Shown: in pieces, positions 1-9,113 of the stretch | Numbering within the stretch: position 1 is the stretch's first letter | Layout of the letters: the number at the start of each line of letters is the position of its first letter | Assembly (NCBI GenBank): GCA_023206055.1 | Contig: CP065366.1 | Location: 2,480,001 to 2,544,000, forward strand | Origin: Vibrio cyclitrophicus | Lineage (GTDB): Bacteria; Pseudomonadota; Gammaproteobacteria; Enterobacterales; Vibrionaceae | Length of the DNA: 64,000 bases | Direction of reading: 5' to 3' | Made by a program: the position numbers and the translations under genes | The notes under the pieces: generated by a model | Databases searched by the model: none | What the model was told of the DNA's origin: nothing | Seen by the model: the letters and a program-made list of their open reading frames with translations, nothing else

Positions 1-80
1 CTCACAGTGAAAACGGCCGCAGATTATGGATATTTAGAACGCCAGATAAACAATGGTTTTTGCACGGTTTATTTAGCTAG
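1..80 (+). CDS. imuB: C-terminal end of ImuB (DinB-like Y-family polymerase homologue), cut by the window start
   Basis: Reading from base 3, an open frame runs to a TAG stop at 78-80 and ends in a Trp/Phe-rich tail (RRLWIFRTPDKQWFLHGLFS). This resembles the usual C-terminus of ImuB-type Y-family polymerase homologues. Only about 25 residues are inside the window. ImuB is known as the inactive polymerase hub that links DnaE2 to the sliding clamp in SOS mutagenesis. dnaE2 starts 96 bp downstream on the same strand, as in imuA-imuB-dnaE2 operons, which supports the call. The gap between them holds a small 6-bp hairpin (95-111) and no clear terminator, so co-transcription is likely. Confidence 0.8.
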   Translation, partial: HSENGRRLWIFRTPDKQWFLHGLFS

Positions 81-176
81 CCGTAAGGCTGTTTGGTAAG
101 TCGTTCTTACCACTTGTTCCATTTAAACGTCCCTTTTCAATCATGTTCACTCGCAATGGTTAAGTGAGATTACGTT

Positions 177-3100
177 ATGTCTCAGCAATATTCAGAGCTC
201 TTCTGTCAAAGTAATTACTCCTTCCTTGAGGGAGCCTCACACGCAGAGGAGCTTGTTTTACAGGCCGACTTCTTACGTTACAAAGCCCTTGCGGTCACCG
301 ACGAGTGCTCGGTCGCGGGCATCGTCAAGGTTCACTCTGCAATCAAGCAACATAAACTGTCGCTCAAGCAAATTGTCGGGAGCATGTTTTGGCTAAATGA
401 CGAGTGCCAAGTGGTTTTGCTATGCCCAAACAGACAAGCCTATGCCGAGCTGTGCCGTATTATTACCAACGCGAGACGTCGTAGCAGTAAGGGACATTAT
501 CAGCTCTCTGAGTGGGATATCATGTCGGCTAAGCACTGCTTTATTCTTTGGCTTCCTCAACAGAAAAATGAAGACGCGCACTGGGGGCAATGGCTTTCTC
601 AACATCATTCAGGTCGATTGTGGATCGGCTTACAACGACACTTAAAGCAAACTGACCAGCAGTACACGGATTACTGTGTTGAGCTGTCCCAACATCACCA
701 TCTTCCTATTACTGCCTGTGGTGGCGTGCTGATGCACAACGCTAATCGCTTACCCTTGCAGCATTCACTCACTGCGATCAAGTATCAACGTCCCATTACT
801 GAAGTGGGCAGTCACTTACTCGCCAATGCCGAGCGCTGTTTACGCAGCATCAATAAGCTCTCTCATATCTTCAAAGCTGAATGGCTAGAAGAGAGCAACC
901 GAATCTCTGATCTGTGCGAATTTGATTTAGACAGCTTGCGCTACGAATACCCGAGCGAGCTGATTCCTCAAGGTGAGACACCCATGAGTTATCTGCGCAT
1001 GTTAGTCGAGAAAGGAAAACAGGCTCGCTTCCCACAAGGTGTACCTAATGACATCCAACAAATCATAGATAAAGAATTGGGGCTGATTGATGAGCTCAAC
1101 TACCCTTTCTTCTTTCTCACCATTCACGACATCGTGATGTTTGCCAAAAGCCAAGGGATTCTTTACCAAGGTCGAGGTTCAGCGGCCAATTCCGTGGTCT
1201 GTTACTGCTTAGAAATCACCTCTGTCGACCCAAGACAGATCTCAGTATTATTTGAACGCTTCATCAGTAAAGAACGTGATGAGCCGCCGGATATTGATGT
1301 CGATTTTGAGCATGAGCGCCGTGAAGAAGTCATCCAATACATCTACAAAAAATACGGTAGAGAACGCGCTGCGCTTGCCGCGACTGTCATTTCATATCGC
1401 TTCAAAAGTGCGGTAAGGGATGTAGGCAAAGCTTTAGGGTTACAGGAAACCCAGCTTGATTACTTTATTAAGAACACCAACCGCAGAGACAAAAACTTAG
1501 GTTGGCAGGCTCAGTTAACTCAATTAGGACTACAACCTGACTCTTTGAAGGGTCAGCAGTTTATCCATTTGGTTAATGAAATCATCGGCTTTCCACGTCA
1601 TCTATCTCAGCATGTTGGTGGCTTTGTGATCTCTTCCGGGCCTTTGTACGAACTGGTTCCCGTCGAGAATGCGGCTATGCACGATCGAACCATCATTCAA
1701 TGGGATAAAGATGATCTTGAAACCTTAGGGCTACTTAAAGTCGATGTACTCGCGCTTGGTATGCTTTCTGCTATTCGTAAGTGCTTCGACCTGATCAAAC
1801 GCATTCATGGGCGATCACTCACCATCGCAGAGATCACTCGTCTCAAGGACGACCCTCTGGTTTACGGCATGATTCAACGAGCAGACACGGTCGGTATCTT
1901 CCAAATTGAATCACGCGCGCAAATGAGCATGCTACCAAGGCTTAAACCAAAGACTTATTACGACTTGGTGATCCAAATTGCTATCGTACGTCCTGGGCCT
2001 ATTCAAGGCGATATGGTTCACCCGTTCTTAAAGCGCCGAGATGGTATTGAGCCAATCAGCTACCCATCTAAAGATGTGGAGTCGGTACTGTCGCGCACCT
2101 TAGGTGTTCCAATCTTCCAAGAGCAAGTGATTAAACTCGCCATGGTTGCCGCAGGGTTCACAGGTGGTGAAGCGGATCAACTCAGACGCGCCATGGCGGC
2201 TTGGAAGAAAAATGGCAACGTCTTTAAGTTTAAAAACAAACTCATCGAAGGCATGCAAAAACGCGGCTATGAAACCGAGTTTGCTGAACAGATCTTTAAA
2301 CAGATATGCGGTTTTGGTGAATACGGTTTTCCAGAAAGCCACTCGGCTTCATTTGCAGTATTAGCGTATTGTTCCGCTTGGTTGAAATGTTACTACCCAG
2401 AGTGTTTTTACGCGTCTTTGCTAAATAGCCAACCTATGGGATTCTATAGCCCATCACAGTTGGTACAAGATGCGCAGCGACATAATGTGGTAATACTTCC
2501 GGTATGTGTGAACGCTTCTCAAAACGATCACACGGTTGTCTCTCATCAGAATGGTCTAGCAATTCGATTAGGGCTACGACAAATCAAAGGATTCAGCGAG
2601 CATGGAATACAAAGCGTGCTCGCCAATCGTCCACAATTCGGTTATCGCCACCCTAGCCAGGTGAAACAGTTATCGATGAATAAGAAAGATATCGAGCTAC
2701 TGGCATCGGCCAATGCGCTACATAACGTTTCTGGAGACCGCTTCCAGACTCGCTGGGCGATCATGGACTCCGCTTCTGATTTACCTCTGTTTAGCCAGAT
2801 CTATGACGATACCGAGGATGAGACTGGCGAACACACACTGCACAAGCCCAACGAGATGCAAGATCTACTCGAAGATTTCACCAGTGTCGGAATTTCATTA
2901 AACAAGCACCCAATCACTTTGCTCGAAGAAGCGGGGCGATTAGGTCGATTCACACACATGAAAGACTTAATACAACAAAGGCACAAATCTATGGTCACCG
3001 TTGTCGGATTAGTCACAGGAAAACAATCTCCCGGAACCGCGGCAGGTGTCACCTTTGTCACACTAGAGGATAGCACTGGCAATATTAATGTTGTGGTCTG

Positions 3101-3269
3101 GGGAGCAACCGCGCGCGCTCAACAACAAGCTTATCTCACAGCCAAGGCGTTAAAGGTACAAGGGATATTAGAAAAAGAAGGAGAAGTTGTGCACGTTATC
3201 GCGGGGAAACTTATCGATATTACCGACGAAATTGTTGGCTTGAAAACCAAATCTCGGGATTTTCATTAG
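177..3269 (+). CDS. dnaE2: Error-prone DNA polymerase DnaE2 (ImuC)
   Basis: This 1030-residue protein is a C-family DNA polymerase of the DnaE2/ImuC group, the catalytic subunit that copies past DNA lesions together with ImuB. It has an N-terminal PHP domain (about residues 1-200), a polymerase core with the catalytic acidic cluster PDIDVDFE (Asp372, Asp374, Asp376), the GRGSAANS motif shortly before it, and a C-terminal OB-fold region. It is shorter than the replicative DnaE (about 1160 residues) and lacks the C-terminal extension that binds tau, as expected for DnaE2. The ATG at 177 follows a weak GAG-type ribosome binding site. Neighbour imuB supports a mutasome operon. SOS control is known for the family, but any LexA box would lie upstream of this window. 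Confidence 0.95.
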   Translation: MSQQYSELFCQSNYSFLEGASHAEELVLQADFLRYKALAVTDECSVAGIVKVHSAIKQHKLSLKQIVGSMFWLNDECQVVLLCPNRQAYAELCRIITNARRRSSKGHYQLSEWDIMSAKHCFILWLPQQKNEDAHWGQWLSQHHSGRLWIGLQRHLKQTDQQYTDYCVELSQHHHLPITACGGVLMHNANRLPLQHSLTAIKYQRPITEVGSHLLANAERCLRSINKLSHIFKAEWLEESNRISDLCEFDLDSLRYEYPSELIPQGETPMSYLRMLVEKGKQARFPQGVPNDIQQIIDKELGLIDELNYPFFFLTIHDIVMFAKSQGILYQGRGSAANSVVCYCLEITSVDPRQISVLFERFISKERDEPPDIDVDFEHERREEVIQYIYKKYGRERAALAATVISYRFKSAVRDVGKALGLQETQLDYFIKNTNRRDKNLGWQAQLTQLGLQPDSLKGQQFIHLVNEIIGFPRHLSQHVGGFVISSGPLYELVPVENAAMHDRTIIQWDKDDLETLGLLKVDVLALGMLSAIRKCFDLIKRIHGRSLTIAEITRLKDDPLVYGMIQRADTVGIFQIESRAQMSMLPRLKPKTYYDLVIQIAIVRPGPIQGDMVHPFLKRRDGIEPISYPSKDVESVLSRTLGVPIFQEQVIKLAMVAAGFTGGEADQLRRAMAAWKKNGNVFKFKNKLIEGMQKRGYETEFAEQIFKQICGFGEYGFPESHSASFAVLAYCSAWLKCYYPECFYASLLNSQPMGFYSPSQLVQDAQRHNVVILPVCVNASQNDHTVVSHQNGLAIRLGLRQIKGFSEHGIQSVLANRPQFGYRHPSQVKQLSMNKKDIELLASANALHNVSGDRFQTRWAIMDSASDLPLFSQIYDDTEDETGEHTLHKPNEMQDLLEDFTSVGISLNKHPITLLEEAGRLGRFTHMKDLIQQRHKSMVTVVGLVTGKQSPGTAAGVTFVTLEDSTGNINVVVWGATARAQQQAYLTAKALKVQGILEKEGEVVHVIAGKLIDITDEIVGLKTKSRDFH

Positions 3270-3330
3270 CGAAGTACCAACTGTTCTCAATCGATCATTG
3301 GCTAAAGAAACGAGAGAAAGAGAAACGAAA

Positions 3331-3352
3331 AAGGGAAGCATCCGCTTCCCTT
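3331..3352 (-). terminator. Rho-independent terminator facing left
   Basis: An 8-bp perfect stem (aagggaag / cttccctt, loop of 6) is followed on the minus strand by a T-rich run (TTTTCGTTTCTC). The orientation means it ends leftward transcription, from the small ORF 3370-3465 and perhaps cheV. The plus-strand side lacks a good T-run, so it is a poor terminator for dnaE2. Confidence 0.75.
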
Positions 3353-3369
3353 CAATTCCAATTGTTGAG

Positions 3370-3465
3370 TTATGACTCAACTTCAGCTTCCGTACGTCTT
3401 TTCTTAAATTCCCTATACAGTAATAAGCTCAAAGTCATGACAACTTTAGACGTTAACCATATCAT
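3370..3465 (-). CDS. Possible 31-residue small protein downstream of cheV
   Basis: An ATG at 3463-3465 opens a 31-codon frame ending at TAA (3370-3372). An AAGGTAG stretch lies about 9 nt upstream of the ATG as a possible ribosome binding site. The predicted peptide has a hydrophobic middle (VVMTLSLLLY), then a basic patch (KKRR) and an acidic tail (EAEVES), a layout seen in small membrane-anchored peptides. The stop codon is 17 nt before a strong leftward terminator, which suggests the transcript really ends here. I do not recognise the family. Alternatively this is only the 3' untranslated region of cheV. Confidence 0.35.
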   Translation of the reverse strand: MIWLTSKVVMTLSLLLYREFKKRRTEAEVES

Positions 3466-3513
3466 TAAGAGGAACTACCTTAGATTGTGTGTGAAAAGTT
3501 ACGCTAGTAGTTG

Positions 3514-3540
3514 AGCATATTTCGTTAAGAGAAATATGCT
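3514..3540. repeat. 10-bp perfect inverted repeat between cheV and the small ORF
   Basis: The arms agcatatttc (3514-3523) and gaaatatgct (3531-3540) pair perfectly around a 7-nt loop. Neither side has a T-run, so it is not a standard terminator. It lies 62 bp beyond the cheV stop and could be an mRNA 3' end stabiliser or processing site. Confidence 0.5.
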
Positions 3541-3602
3541 GCGTGAATATTAGCAAACGTTTTCTATAAGGTCACTCAAAACAAACCGTACAGCAGCATT
3601 AA

Positions 3603-4544
3603 TTATAAAATCTGACGCATTCGCTCTTGAGTCACTTCAACCAAGAGGTCTGGCTGGAACTTAGAAATAAAGCGGTTACACCCTACTTTCTCCACCATGG
3701 CTTCATTAAAACTTCCACTTAAGGAAGTATTTAGCGTGATGAATAGGTCATGCATTCTTGGGTCAGTACGTACTTCGTGTGTCAGCTTGTAGCCGTCCAT
3801 TTCAGGCATTTCAGCATCGGTGATCATCAACAATATTTCTTGATTGATGTCTTTGCCTTCATCACACCAGCCCTTAAGTAAGGTCAGTGCTTCTAAGCCA
3901 TCACAACACTCAATAATATTCAAACCCAACTGCGACAAGGTGCCTTTGATCTGGTTACGCGCTGTTGAAGAGTCATCAACGATAAGCACGTTACGTCCTA
4001 TCATCTCCTGAGCTAATTGTTCGTCCAAAACACCTTCAGAGATCGAGACATCGTAATCAATGATCTCAGCCAACACTTTCTCAACATCGATGATCTCGAC
4101 GATCTTATGTTGCTCTTCTTCTTGAATATGCGTGATAGCGGTTAGGTAATTTGCACGACCCGTGGTCTTTGGCGGCGGCTGGATTTCAGTCCATGTTGTA
4201 TTAACGATATTACGCACTTGCCCAACCAAGAAGCCTTGTACGGTTCGGTTGTATTCCGTAATGATCAGGTTGCTCTCTTGAGATTCCGCACGAGATGGCG
4301 GAAAGCCAATAGCACTACGCAAATCAATAACAGGCACCGATTCACCACGTAAAGACGCAACACCCGTAATATGATGATGAGAGCCCGGTAAGCGAGTGAG
4401 TACTGGCACTTTGAGGACTTCTTTCACTTTAAATACGTTAATCGCAAATAGTTGACGACTATTTAAGCTGAATAACAAGAGTTCCAGACGGTTTTCACCG
4501 ACCAGCTTGGTTCTCTGATCAACCGAATTTAAAACGCCAGACAT
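3603..4544 (-). CDS. cheV: Chemotaxis coupling protein CheV (CheW domain plus receiver)
   Basis: The 313-residue protein joins an N-terminal CheW-like coupling domain (about residues 15-165) to a C-terminal response-regulator receiver (about 183-313). The receiver keeps the acidic pair DD in VLIVDDSS (about 189-190), the phospho-acceptor Asp in MITDAEMP (about 243) and the conserved Lys in FISKF. CheV proteins link chemoreceptors to CheA and are tuned by phosphorylation. I place the start at the ATG giving MSGVLNSVD because AAGGTG lies just upstream; the longer frame adds six residues with no ribosome binding site. The gene stands alone, between mlc and a possible small ORF. Confidence 0.93.
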   Translation of the reverse strand: MSGVLNSVDQRTKLVGENRLELLLFSLNSRQLFAINVFKVKEVLKVPVLTRLPGSHHHITGVASLRGESVPVIDLRSAIGFPPSRAESQESNLIITEYNRTVQGFLVGQVRNIVNTTWTEIQPPPKTTGRANYLTAITHIQEEEQHKIVEIIDVEKVLAEIIDYDVSISEGVLDEQLAQEMIGRNVLIVDDSSTARNQIKGTLSQLGLNIIECCDGLEALTLLKGWCDEGKDINQEILLMITDAEMPEMDGYKLTHEVRTDPRMHDLFITLNTSLSGSFNEAMVEKVGCNRFISKFQPDLLVEVTQERMRQIL

Positions 4545-4711
4545 ACAACACCTTAGTGACAAATAATAACTGTGGCTACAATAGCCTAATTCAATAGGTT
4601 AAAGCAAAGCGCCAATGCACAGAATGCTTAAACTAAGTACAACAAATGATGTTATACAAAGCTTAAGTACATGGAAAGGTTCAGGGTAAGGCTACAAGAC
4701 GAGAAAAAGAG

Positions 4712-5929
4712 TTAGCCTTCAATAACTTTCATTAACAGTTGGCCATCGTATAAGGCCTGTTTGATGAGCGCAGCACCTGGCATGGTAGCCTGCTTATAAA
4801 AACGAGATTCCACCAGCTCTAAGTCTTTATGGTAAACCGATAGGCTCTGCTCTTCGATACACTTTTGAATCGCTGGATATAACACGCTCTTCGCCTGATT
4901 GATAACCCCACCCACCAAGATTTTCTCTGGGTTGAACAGGTTAATCACAATCGCAATCGCAGAACCTAGGTAACGACCTAACTGTTCAATCACTTCGACA
5001 GCTAACGGATCACCATCAGCAGCGGCAGCGCAGATCTGTTCAATAGTGACGTCTTCAAACACCGTTAGCGTTGATTCTTCACCATTGGCCAAACGCGCTT
5101 TGACTTGCTCACGGATTGCCTGAGAACTCGCCACCGTTTCTAAACAGCCTCGATTACCACAGTGGCAAAGTTTGCCTTCCTTATCGATCTGGATGTGCCC
5201 CAACTCACCGATGTTACCGTGACGCCCTTGCAGAACGCGACCATCAAGAATGATCCCGGCGCCTAAACCGTGGTGAATCGAAATAAGAACAGAGTTGTCG
5301 TTGTCTTGTGAGTTACCAAACAGCTTCTCTGCTAATGCCCACGCTCGGGTATCATTGGCAATAAAAACTGGCAGGCCCGTTTCTTTGTAGATCTCCGGCC
5401 CCAACGCTAAGTTTTCAACGTTGTAGTGCGGCATCTGCAACACAATACCTTGCTCTGAATTCACCAGACCAGGCAGTGTGATTGCGATACTCGTCACCCT
5501 GTCGAGTTGCTCGGCATAGGTTTGGAAGAACTCATCGATTTCATGGAGAAGACGCGCAAGCACATCATCTTGATCTCGTTCATGGATATCAATCTTGGTA
5601 TCGATAAGCACGTCACCGCCCAATTCATGGAGCGCGATCGTCAAGTATCCACGACCAAGACGCATCGACAAAAATTGCCAACCTTCGTTATTGGTTTGTA
5701 GACCGACAGCAGGACGCCCACGAGTCGTGGCTTCTTGAACCGTCGTTTCGTGAATAAGGTGAGCTTCAATGAGTTCACGGGTAATTTTAGTAATACTCGC
5801 CGGAGCCAACTCACTTTGCTTGGACAGATCGATACGAGAAATAGGACCTTTAAGGTCAATTAGTTTATATACACGACCAGCATTGACCTGTTTGATATGA
5901 TCAATATGGCCCGGTTGAGCCATGTACAT
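4712..5929 (-). CDS. mlc: ROK-family transcriptional repressor Mlc
   Basis: This 405-residue ROK protein has an N-terminal winged helix (SRIDLSKQSELAPASITKI, about residues 31-49) and a C-terminal sugar-kinase-like domain. That domain carries the ROK zinc cluster (GHIQIDKEGKLCHCGNRGCLE) around residue 255. The N-terminus (QPGHIDHIKQ) is very close to E. coli Mlc and unlike NagC. Mlc represses ptsG, ptsHI and related genes, and is sequestered by unphosphorylated PtsG during glucose uptake. ptsG is 6 kb away in this window. A GGAG sits 6 nt before the first ATG, which decides the start over the second Met. The gene diverges from pykA across a 319-bp region holding a candidate operator. Confidence 0.92.
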   Translation of the reverse strand: MYMAQPGHIDHIKQVNAGRVYKLIDLKGPISRIDLSKQSELAPASITKITRELIEAHLIHETTVQEATTRGRPAVGLQTNNEGWQFLSMRLGRGYLTIALHELGGDVLIDTKIDIHERDQDDVLARLLHEIDEFFQTYAEQLDRVTSIAITLPGLVNSEQGIVLQMPHYNVENLALGPEIYKETGLPVFIANDTRAWALAEKLFGNSQDNDNSVLISIHHGLGAGIILDGRVLQGRHGNIGELGHIQIDKEGKLCHCGNRGCLETVASSQAIREQVKARLANGEESTLTVFEDVTIEQICAAAADGDPLAVEVIEQLGRYLGSAIAIVINLFNPEKILVGGVINQAKSVLYPAIQKCIEEQSLSVYHKDLELVESRFYKQATMPGAALIKQALYDGQLLMKVIEG

Positions 5930-6248
5930 TTTACGCTCCAGAAATCATCAACGAGGTAATTTTTTTACTTTGCGAAGTAATTGTGAAGTCACTTGGTATA
6001 TCGCCGTGACCAGTATCACGTATATACATGAATCTTTGTGTATCGAGTCAAATAGTTCGAGGAAAATTAACACCCACATCGATAATTTGCGACTTAATTT
6101 TCAGAATAAAACATCGCGTTTGAGCCCTGAATTCAATAATTAAAGGCAAATCAAGAAATATCCTCCTAGCTCCCAATAAATTATCAATTAATGCATATAC
6201 TTAATTCAGTCTTTCAAAAGATTACTTGGCCTCACTCTAGGAGTATTC
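5930..6248. other. Divergent mlc-pykA intergenic region
   Basis: This 319-bp AT-rich region holds no convincing gene; a frame at 5922-6143 has no family resemblance. It must contain promoters for both flanking genes. A possible -10 (tatact, 6196-6201) lies 48 bp before pykA but has no good -35. A palindrome close to mlc is listed separately. Confidence 0.6.
5965..5982. promoter_or_regulatory. Candidate Mlc/ROK operator upstream of mlc
   Basis: ttactt (5965-5970) and aagtaa (5975-5980) form an inverted repeat around TGCG. The right half, GCGAAGTAATT, differs by one base from the GCGAAATAATT half-site I recall for E. coli Mlc. It sits about 40 bp upstream of the mlc start, where autorepression would be expected. 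The left half is poorer, so this is a tentative call. Confidence 0.35.
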
Positions 6249-7697
6249 ATGACAACCGAATTAAGAAAAACGAAAATCGTCACAACGCTAGGCCCTTCTA
6301 CTGATAAAGGTAACGTGCTTGAAGAGATCATCAAAGCAGGTGCCAATATCGTCCGTATGAACTTCTCTCACGGCACCAGCGACGACCATATTCAACGCGC
6401 AGAAAAAGTCAGAGCAATAGCAAAAAGACACGGTACTCAAATCGCCATTCTCGGAGACTTACAAGGTCCCAAGATTCGTGTGTCGACATTCAAAGATGGC
6501 AAAATTCAACTTGCCGTAGGCGACCTGTTCACTCTCGACAGCAGCCTAGGTTTAGGTGAAGGCAATCAAGAAGCCGTTGGCCTTGATTACAAAGAACTGC
6601 CTAACGATGTGTCCGCCGGCGATATCCTGTTGCTTGACGATGGTCGTGTTCAACTCAAAGTAACCAAAGTAGAAGGCTGTCGCGTTCATACCGAAGTCAT
6701 CATTGGCGGCCCACTCTCAAATAACAAAGGCATCAACAAAAAAGGTGGAGGCCTTTCCGCTGAAGCACTAACAGAAAAAGACAAGCGCGACATCGTCACC
6801 GCCGCACAAATCAAAGTGGATTACCTAGCGGTGTCTTTCCCTCGTAATGGCGAAGACATGCACTATGCTCGTCAGCTTGCGCGAGAAGCCGGCTTAGAAG
6901 CTCACCTCGTCGCAAAAGTGGAGCGAGCAGAGACAGTAGCCACTGTTGAGAACATGGATGACATCATAATGGCCTCAGATGTGGTCATGGTGGCTCGTGG
7001 TGACCTCGGAGTGGAAATTGGCGACCCTGAATTGGTCGGAGTACAAAAACAGCTTATACGCCGTGCCAGAGCGCTTAACCGAACAGTGATCACCGCAACT
7101 CAGATGATGGAATCAATGATTTCTGCGCCAATGCCAACCCGTGCTGAAGTCATGGACGTTGCCAACGCCGTACTCGATGGAACAGATGCTGTGATGCTTT
7201 CTGGTGAAACCGCTGCCGGTGATTACCCTGTAGAAACCGTAAAATCAATGGCAGAAGTCTGTATTGGTGCCGAAAAAATGGCAGGCATTAATAACCAATC
7301 CAATTACCGTATTGACCGCACCTTTGTCACCGCCGAAGAAACCGTGTCGATGGCGACCATCTACTCTGCAAACCATATGGAAGGTATCAAGGGGGTGGTG
7401 ACTCTAACCGAATCGGGTCGCACTGCACTGATGATGTCTCGCTTAAGTGCTGATATGCCTATCTATGCATTATCTCGTAACGAAGGAACACTTAATCGCT
7501 GTACCTTGTACCGAGGTGTGACACCGATCTACTTCGAGACAGAAGCCGAGGACAGCTTCGATATTGCACTATCGACTCTTGCTTGTCTGAAAGAAGCGGG
7601 ACACCTAAAGTTTGGTGACTTAGTGATTGTCACTCAAGGCGACATTATGGATGTGGCAGGGTCAACCAACTGTATGAGAATCTTGCCTGTCACCTAA
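6249..7697 (+). CDS. pykA: Pyruvate kinase, PykA type
   Basis: The 482-residue enzyme transfers phosphate from phosphoenolpyruvate to ADP, giving pyruvate and ATP at the end of glycolysis. Near-identity to the PykA (type II) family is clear from the N-terminus (RKTKIVTTLGPSTD), the insert SNNKGINKKGGGLSAEAL, the active-site stretch VARGDLGVEIG and the signature ITATQMMESM. PykF-type enzymes are shorter (about 470) and start differently. The ATG follows a good TAGGAGT ribosome binding site. The gene diverges from mlc and ends in a strong terminator, so it is a single-gene unit. Confidence 0.95.
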   Translation: MTTELRKTKIVTTLGPSTDKGNVLEEIIKAGANIVRMNFSHGTSDDHIQRAEKVRAIAKRHGTQIAILGDLQGPKIRVSTFKDGKIQLAVGDLFTLDSSLGLGEGNQEAVGLDYKELPNDVSAGDILLLDDGRVQLKVTKVEGCRVHTEVIIGGPLSNNKGINKKGGGLSAEALTEKDKRDIVTAAQIKVDYLAVSFPRNGEDMHYARQLAREAGLEAHLVAKVERAETVATVENMDDIIMASDVVMVARGDLGVEIGDPELVGVQKQLIRRARALNRTVITATQMMESMISAPMPTRAEVMDVANAVLDGTDAVMLSGETAAGDYPVETVKSMAEVCIGAEKMAGINNQSNYRIDRTFVTAEETVSMATIYSANHMEGIKGVVTLTESGRTALMMSRLSADMPIYALSRNEGTLNRCTLYRGVTPIYFETEAEDSFDIALSTLACLKEAGHLKFGDLVIVTQGDIMDVAGSTNCMRILPVT

Positions 7698-7740
7698 TGT
7701 TTGGCTATCAGGCGAAACGATTTGCCTAATCTCAAAGGCA

Positions 7741-7777
7741 AAAAAGGGTTATCGAACCAAGTTCAATAACCCTTTTT
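7741..7777 (+). terminator. Terminator after pykA
   Basis: A 12-bp stem (aaaaagggttat / ataacccttttt), with further pairing of cgaac and gttc in the loop, is followed by TTTTTCATTTT. The A-run on the other side makes it possibly bidirectional, also ending the leftward patatin gene. Confidence 0.85.
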
Positions 7778-7857
7778 CATTTTAGAACACGACTCACTAA
7801 CGATCTGGTTAAACAGCATGATGAACTCACAGCATGCTAACTCATCAACTTCGAGGA

Positions 7858-9072
7858 TTACTTGTCAGCAGCAATAGTGGCTAACTGTGATATATGCGAG
7901 TTGCGAGCGTTTTCCGTTGAGGTATAGGTTTCTATAAATCGGTAACCGGCTTCTAAACCCAGGTCGTAATCATACAACAAGTCTTCTTTATCACTCATTA
8001 ATGAACTCGACTTGAGCGGTTGACTCGGCGCAATCTGCACCACAAACGCATCATCCGGCGGAGAGTTTAAAAAGTCTTGGGTTAAAGAGTATGTTTGGTA
8101 ATGCACCATCAACATGTCAGCTAACCCTGAATCAAATTTATCTCCGATTAAATGGCTTAAGCGATAAATATCATCCGCACCAAACAGCCAGCGACCACCA
8201 TTCAGCAGGTCCAAATGCCCACGGTCACGTTTCTGCTCTTTTGAGCGCATGATTTGTTGTTGGAAAAAAGAGGTCCAGTCGGTTTTCCACTGTTCCACCT
8301 TTTGCTGCCAATGACCTTGAACACTGTCGAAAGATTCACGGAACCATTCCAGTTCTTCGGCAGATATCGGTTTAGGCGCTTTGACTGAAGACCCATTGAC
8401 TGGTCCTTCAACCAAATGGCCATTGCCTTCCTCAACCACAGGTTCAGTGCGAATCACCACAATAGAGCGAGCTTGTCTTCGCCACGCTTCTTGAACCGGT
8501 ATACACGCTGATACACCACCGTCCACATAAGCACTGTCACCAATATAAATTTCATCATTGTACAAACGAGGAATGGCGCAGGTCGCGATCATCACCTTGT
8601 ACCAATCTTCGCCCAGTAGCGGAAAGTAGTGGTCTCGTAAGTCTTTAGAATCCGTTACAGCCGCATAGAAATGGCGATCACCTAGCGTTTGTCGCCCTAA
8701 ATCCAAGTCGAGCTTATATGGGTAAGCCATAATTTGTTCTAGCGCCCATTCTAATCCTAAGTTCTTTCTGTGTCGTATATACGAAAAGAGATTGAAGAAC
8801 TCTGGTGAAGTTGTGAGGTCGAGAACAAAAGAACGGCCAAGGCCTTTATCGCGGCATAGATAAGCACATAAATTAAGAGCGCCTGCTGAGGTACCAAAAA
8901 ATTCGTCGAAGGGGTCAAAATTAGAGAGAAGAAAGGCATCCAGCACTCCAGAAGTAAAAATACTTCTCTGTCCGCCACCTTGAGCGACCAGTGCTGTTTT
9001 TCCAGCAATAAACTTAGCGTAATAATCCAAGTCTATCGCTGTATCAATATTGGTTATAATCCCACTATTCAT
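7858..9072 (-). CDS. Patatin-like phospholipase (YjjU-like)
   Basis: The 404-residue protein has the patatin Ser-Asp dyad layout: an oxyanion loop QGGGQRSIF near residue 33, the nucleophile motif GTSAG near residue 62, and the catalytic DGG (YVDGGVS) near residue 185. Patatin-type enzymes hydrolyse acyl ester bonds of lipids. Architecture and length resemble the YjjU group of putative patatin phospholipases. There is no clear signal peptide, so a cytoplasmic or peripheral location is likely. A segment rich in Gln, Lys and Trp (about residues 240-280) separates the catalytic core from the C-terminal part. AGGG lies just upstream of the ATG. Its substrate cannot be told from sequence. Confidence 0.85.
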   Translation of the reverse strand: MNSGIITNIDTAIDLDYYAKFIAGKTALVAQGGGQRSIFTSGVLDAFLLSNFDPFDEFFGTSAGALNLCAYLCRDKGLGRSFVLDLTTSPEFFNLFSYIRHRKNLGLEWALEQIMAYPYKLDLDLGRQTLGDRHFYAAVTDSKDLRDHYFPLLGEDWYKVMIATCAIPRLYNDEIYIGDSAYVDGGVSACIPVQEAWRRQARSIVVIRTEPVVEEGNGHLVEGPVNGSSVKAPKPISAEELEWFRESFDSVQGHWQQKVEQWKTDWTSFFQQQIMRSKEQKRDRGHLDLLNGGRWLFGADDIYRLSHLIGDKFDSGLADMLMVHYQTYSLTQDFLNSPPDDAFVVQIAPSQPLKSSSLMSDKEDLLYDYDLGLEAGYRFIETYTSTENARNSHISQLATIAADK

Positions 9073-9113
9073 TATTCCCTGAGTATAAAAACTCAGCCTC
9101 GCAATCGATGGTA

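Noticed and set aside
5922..6143. 73-codon frame in the mlc-pykA gap
   Set aside because: Low-complexity composition, no ribosome binding site and no recognisable family; it lies in a promoter region.
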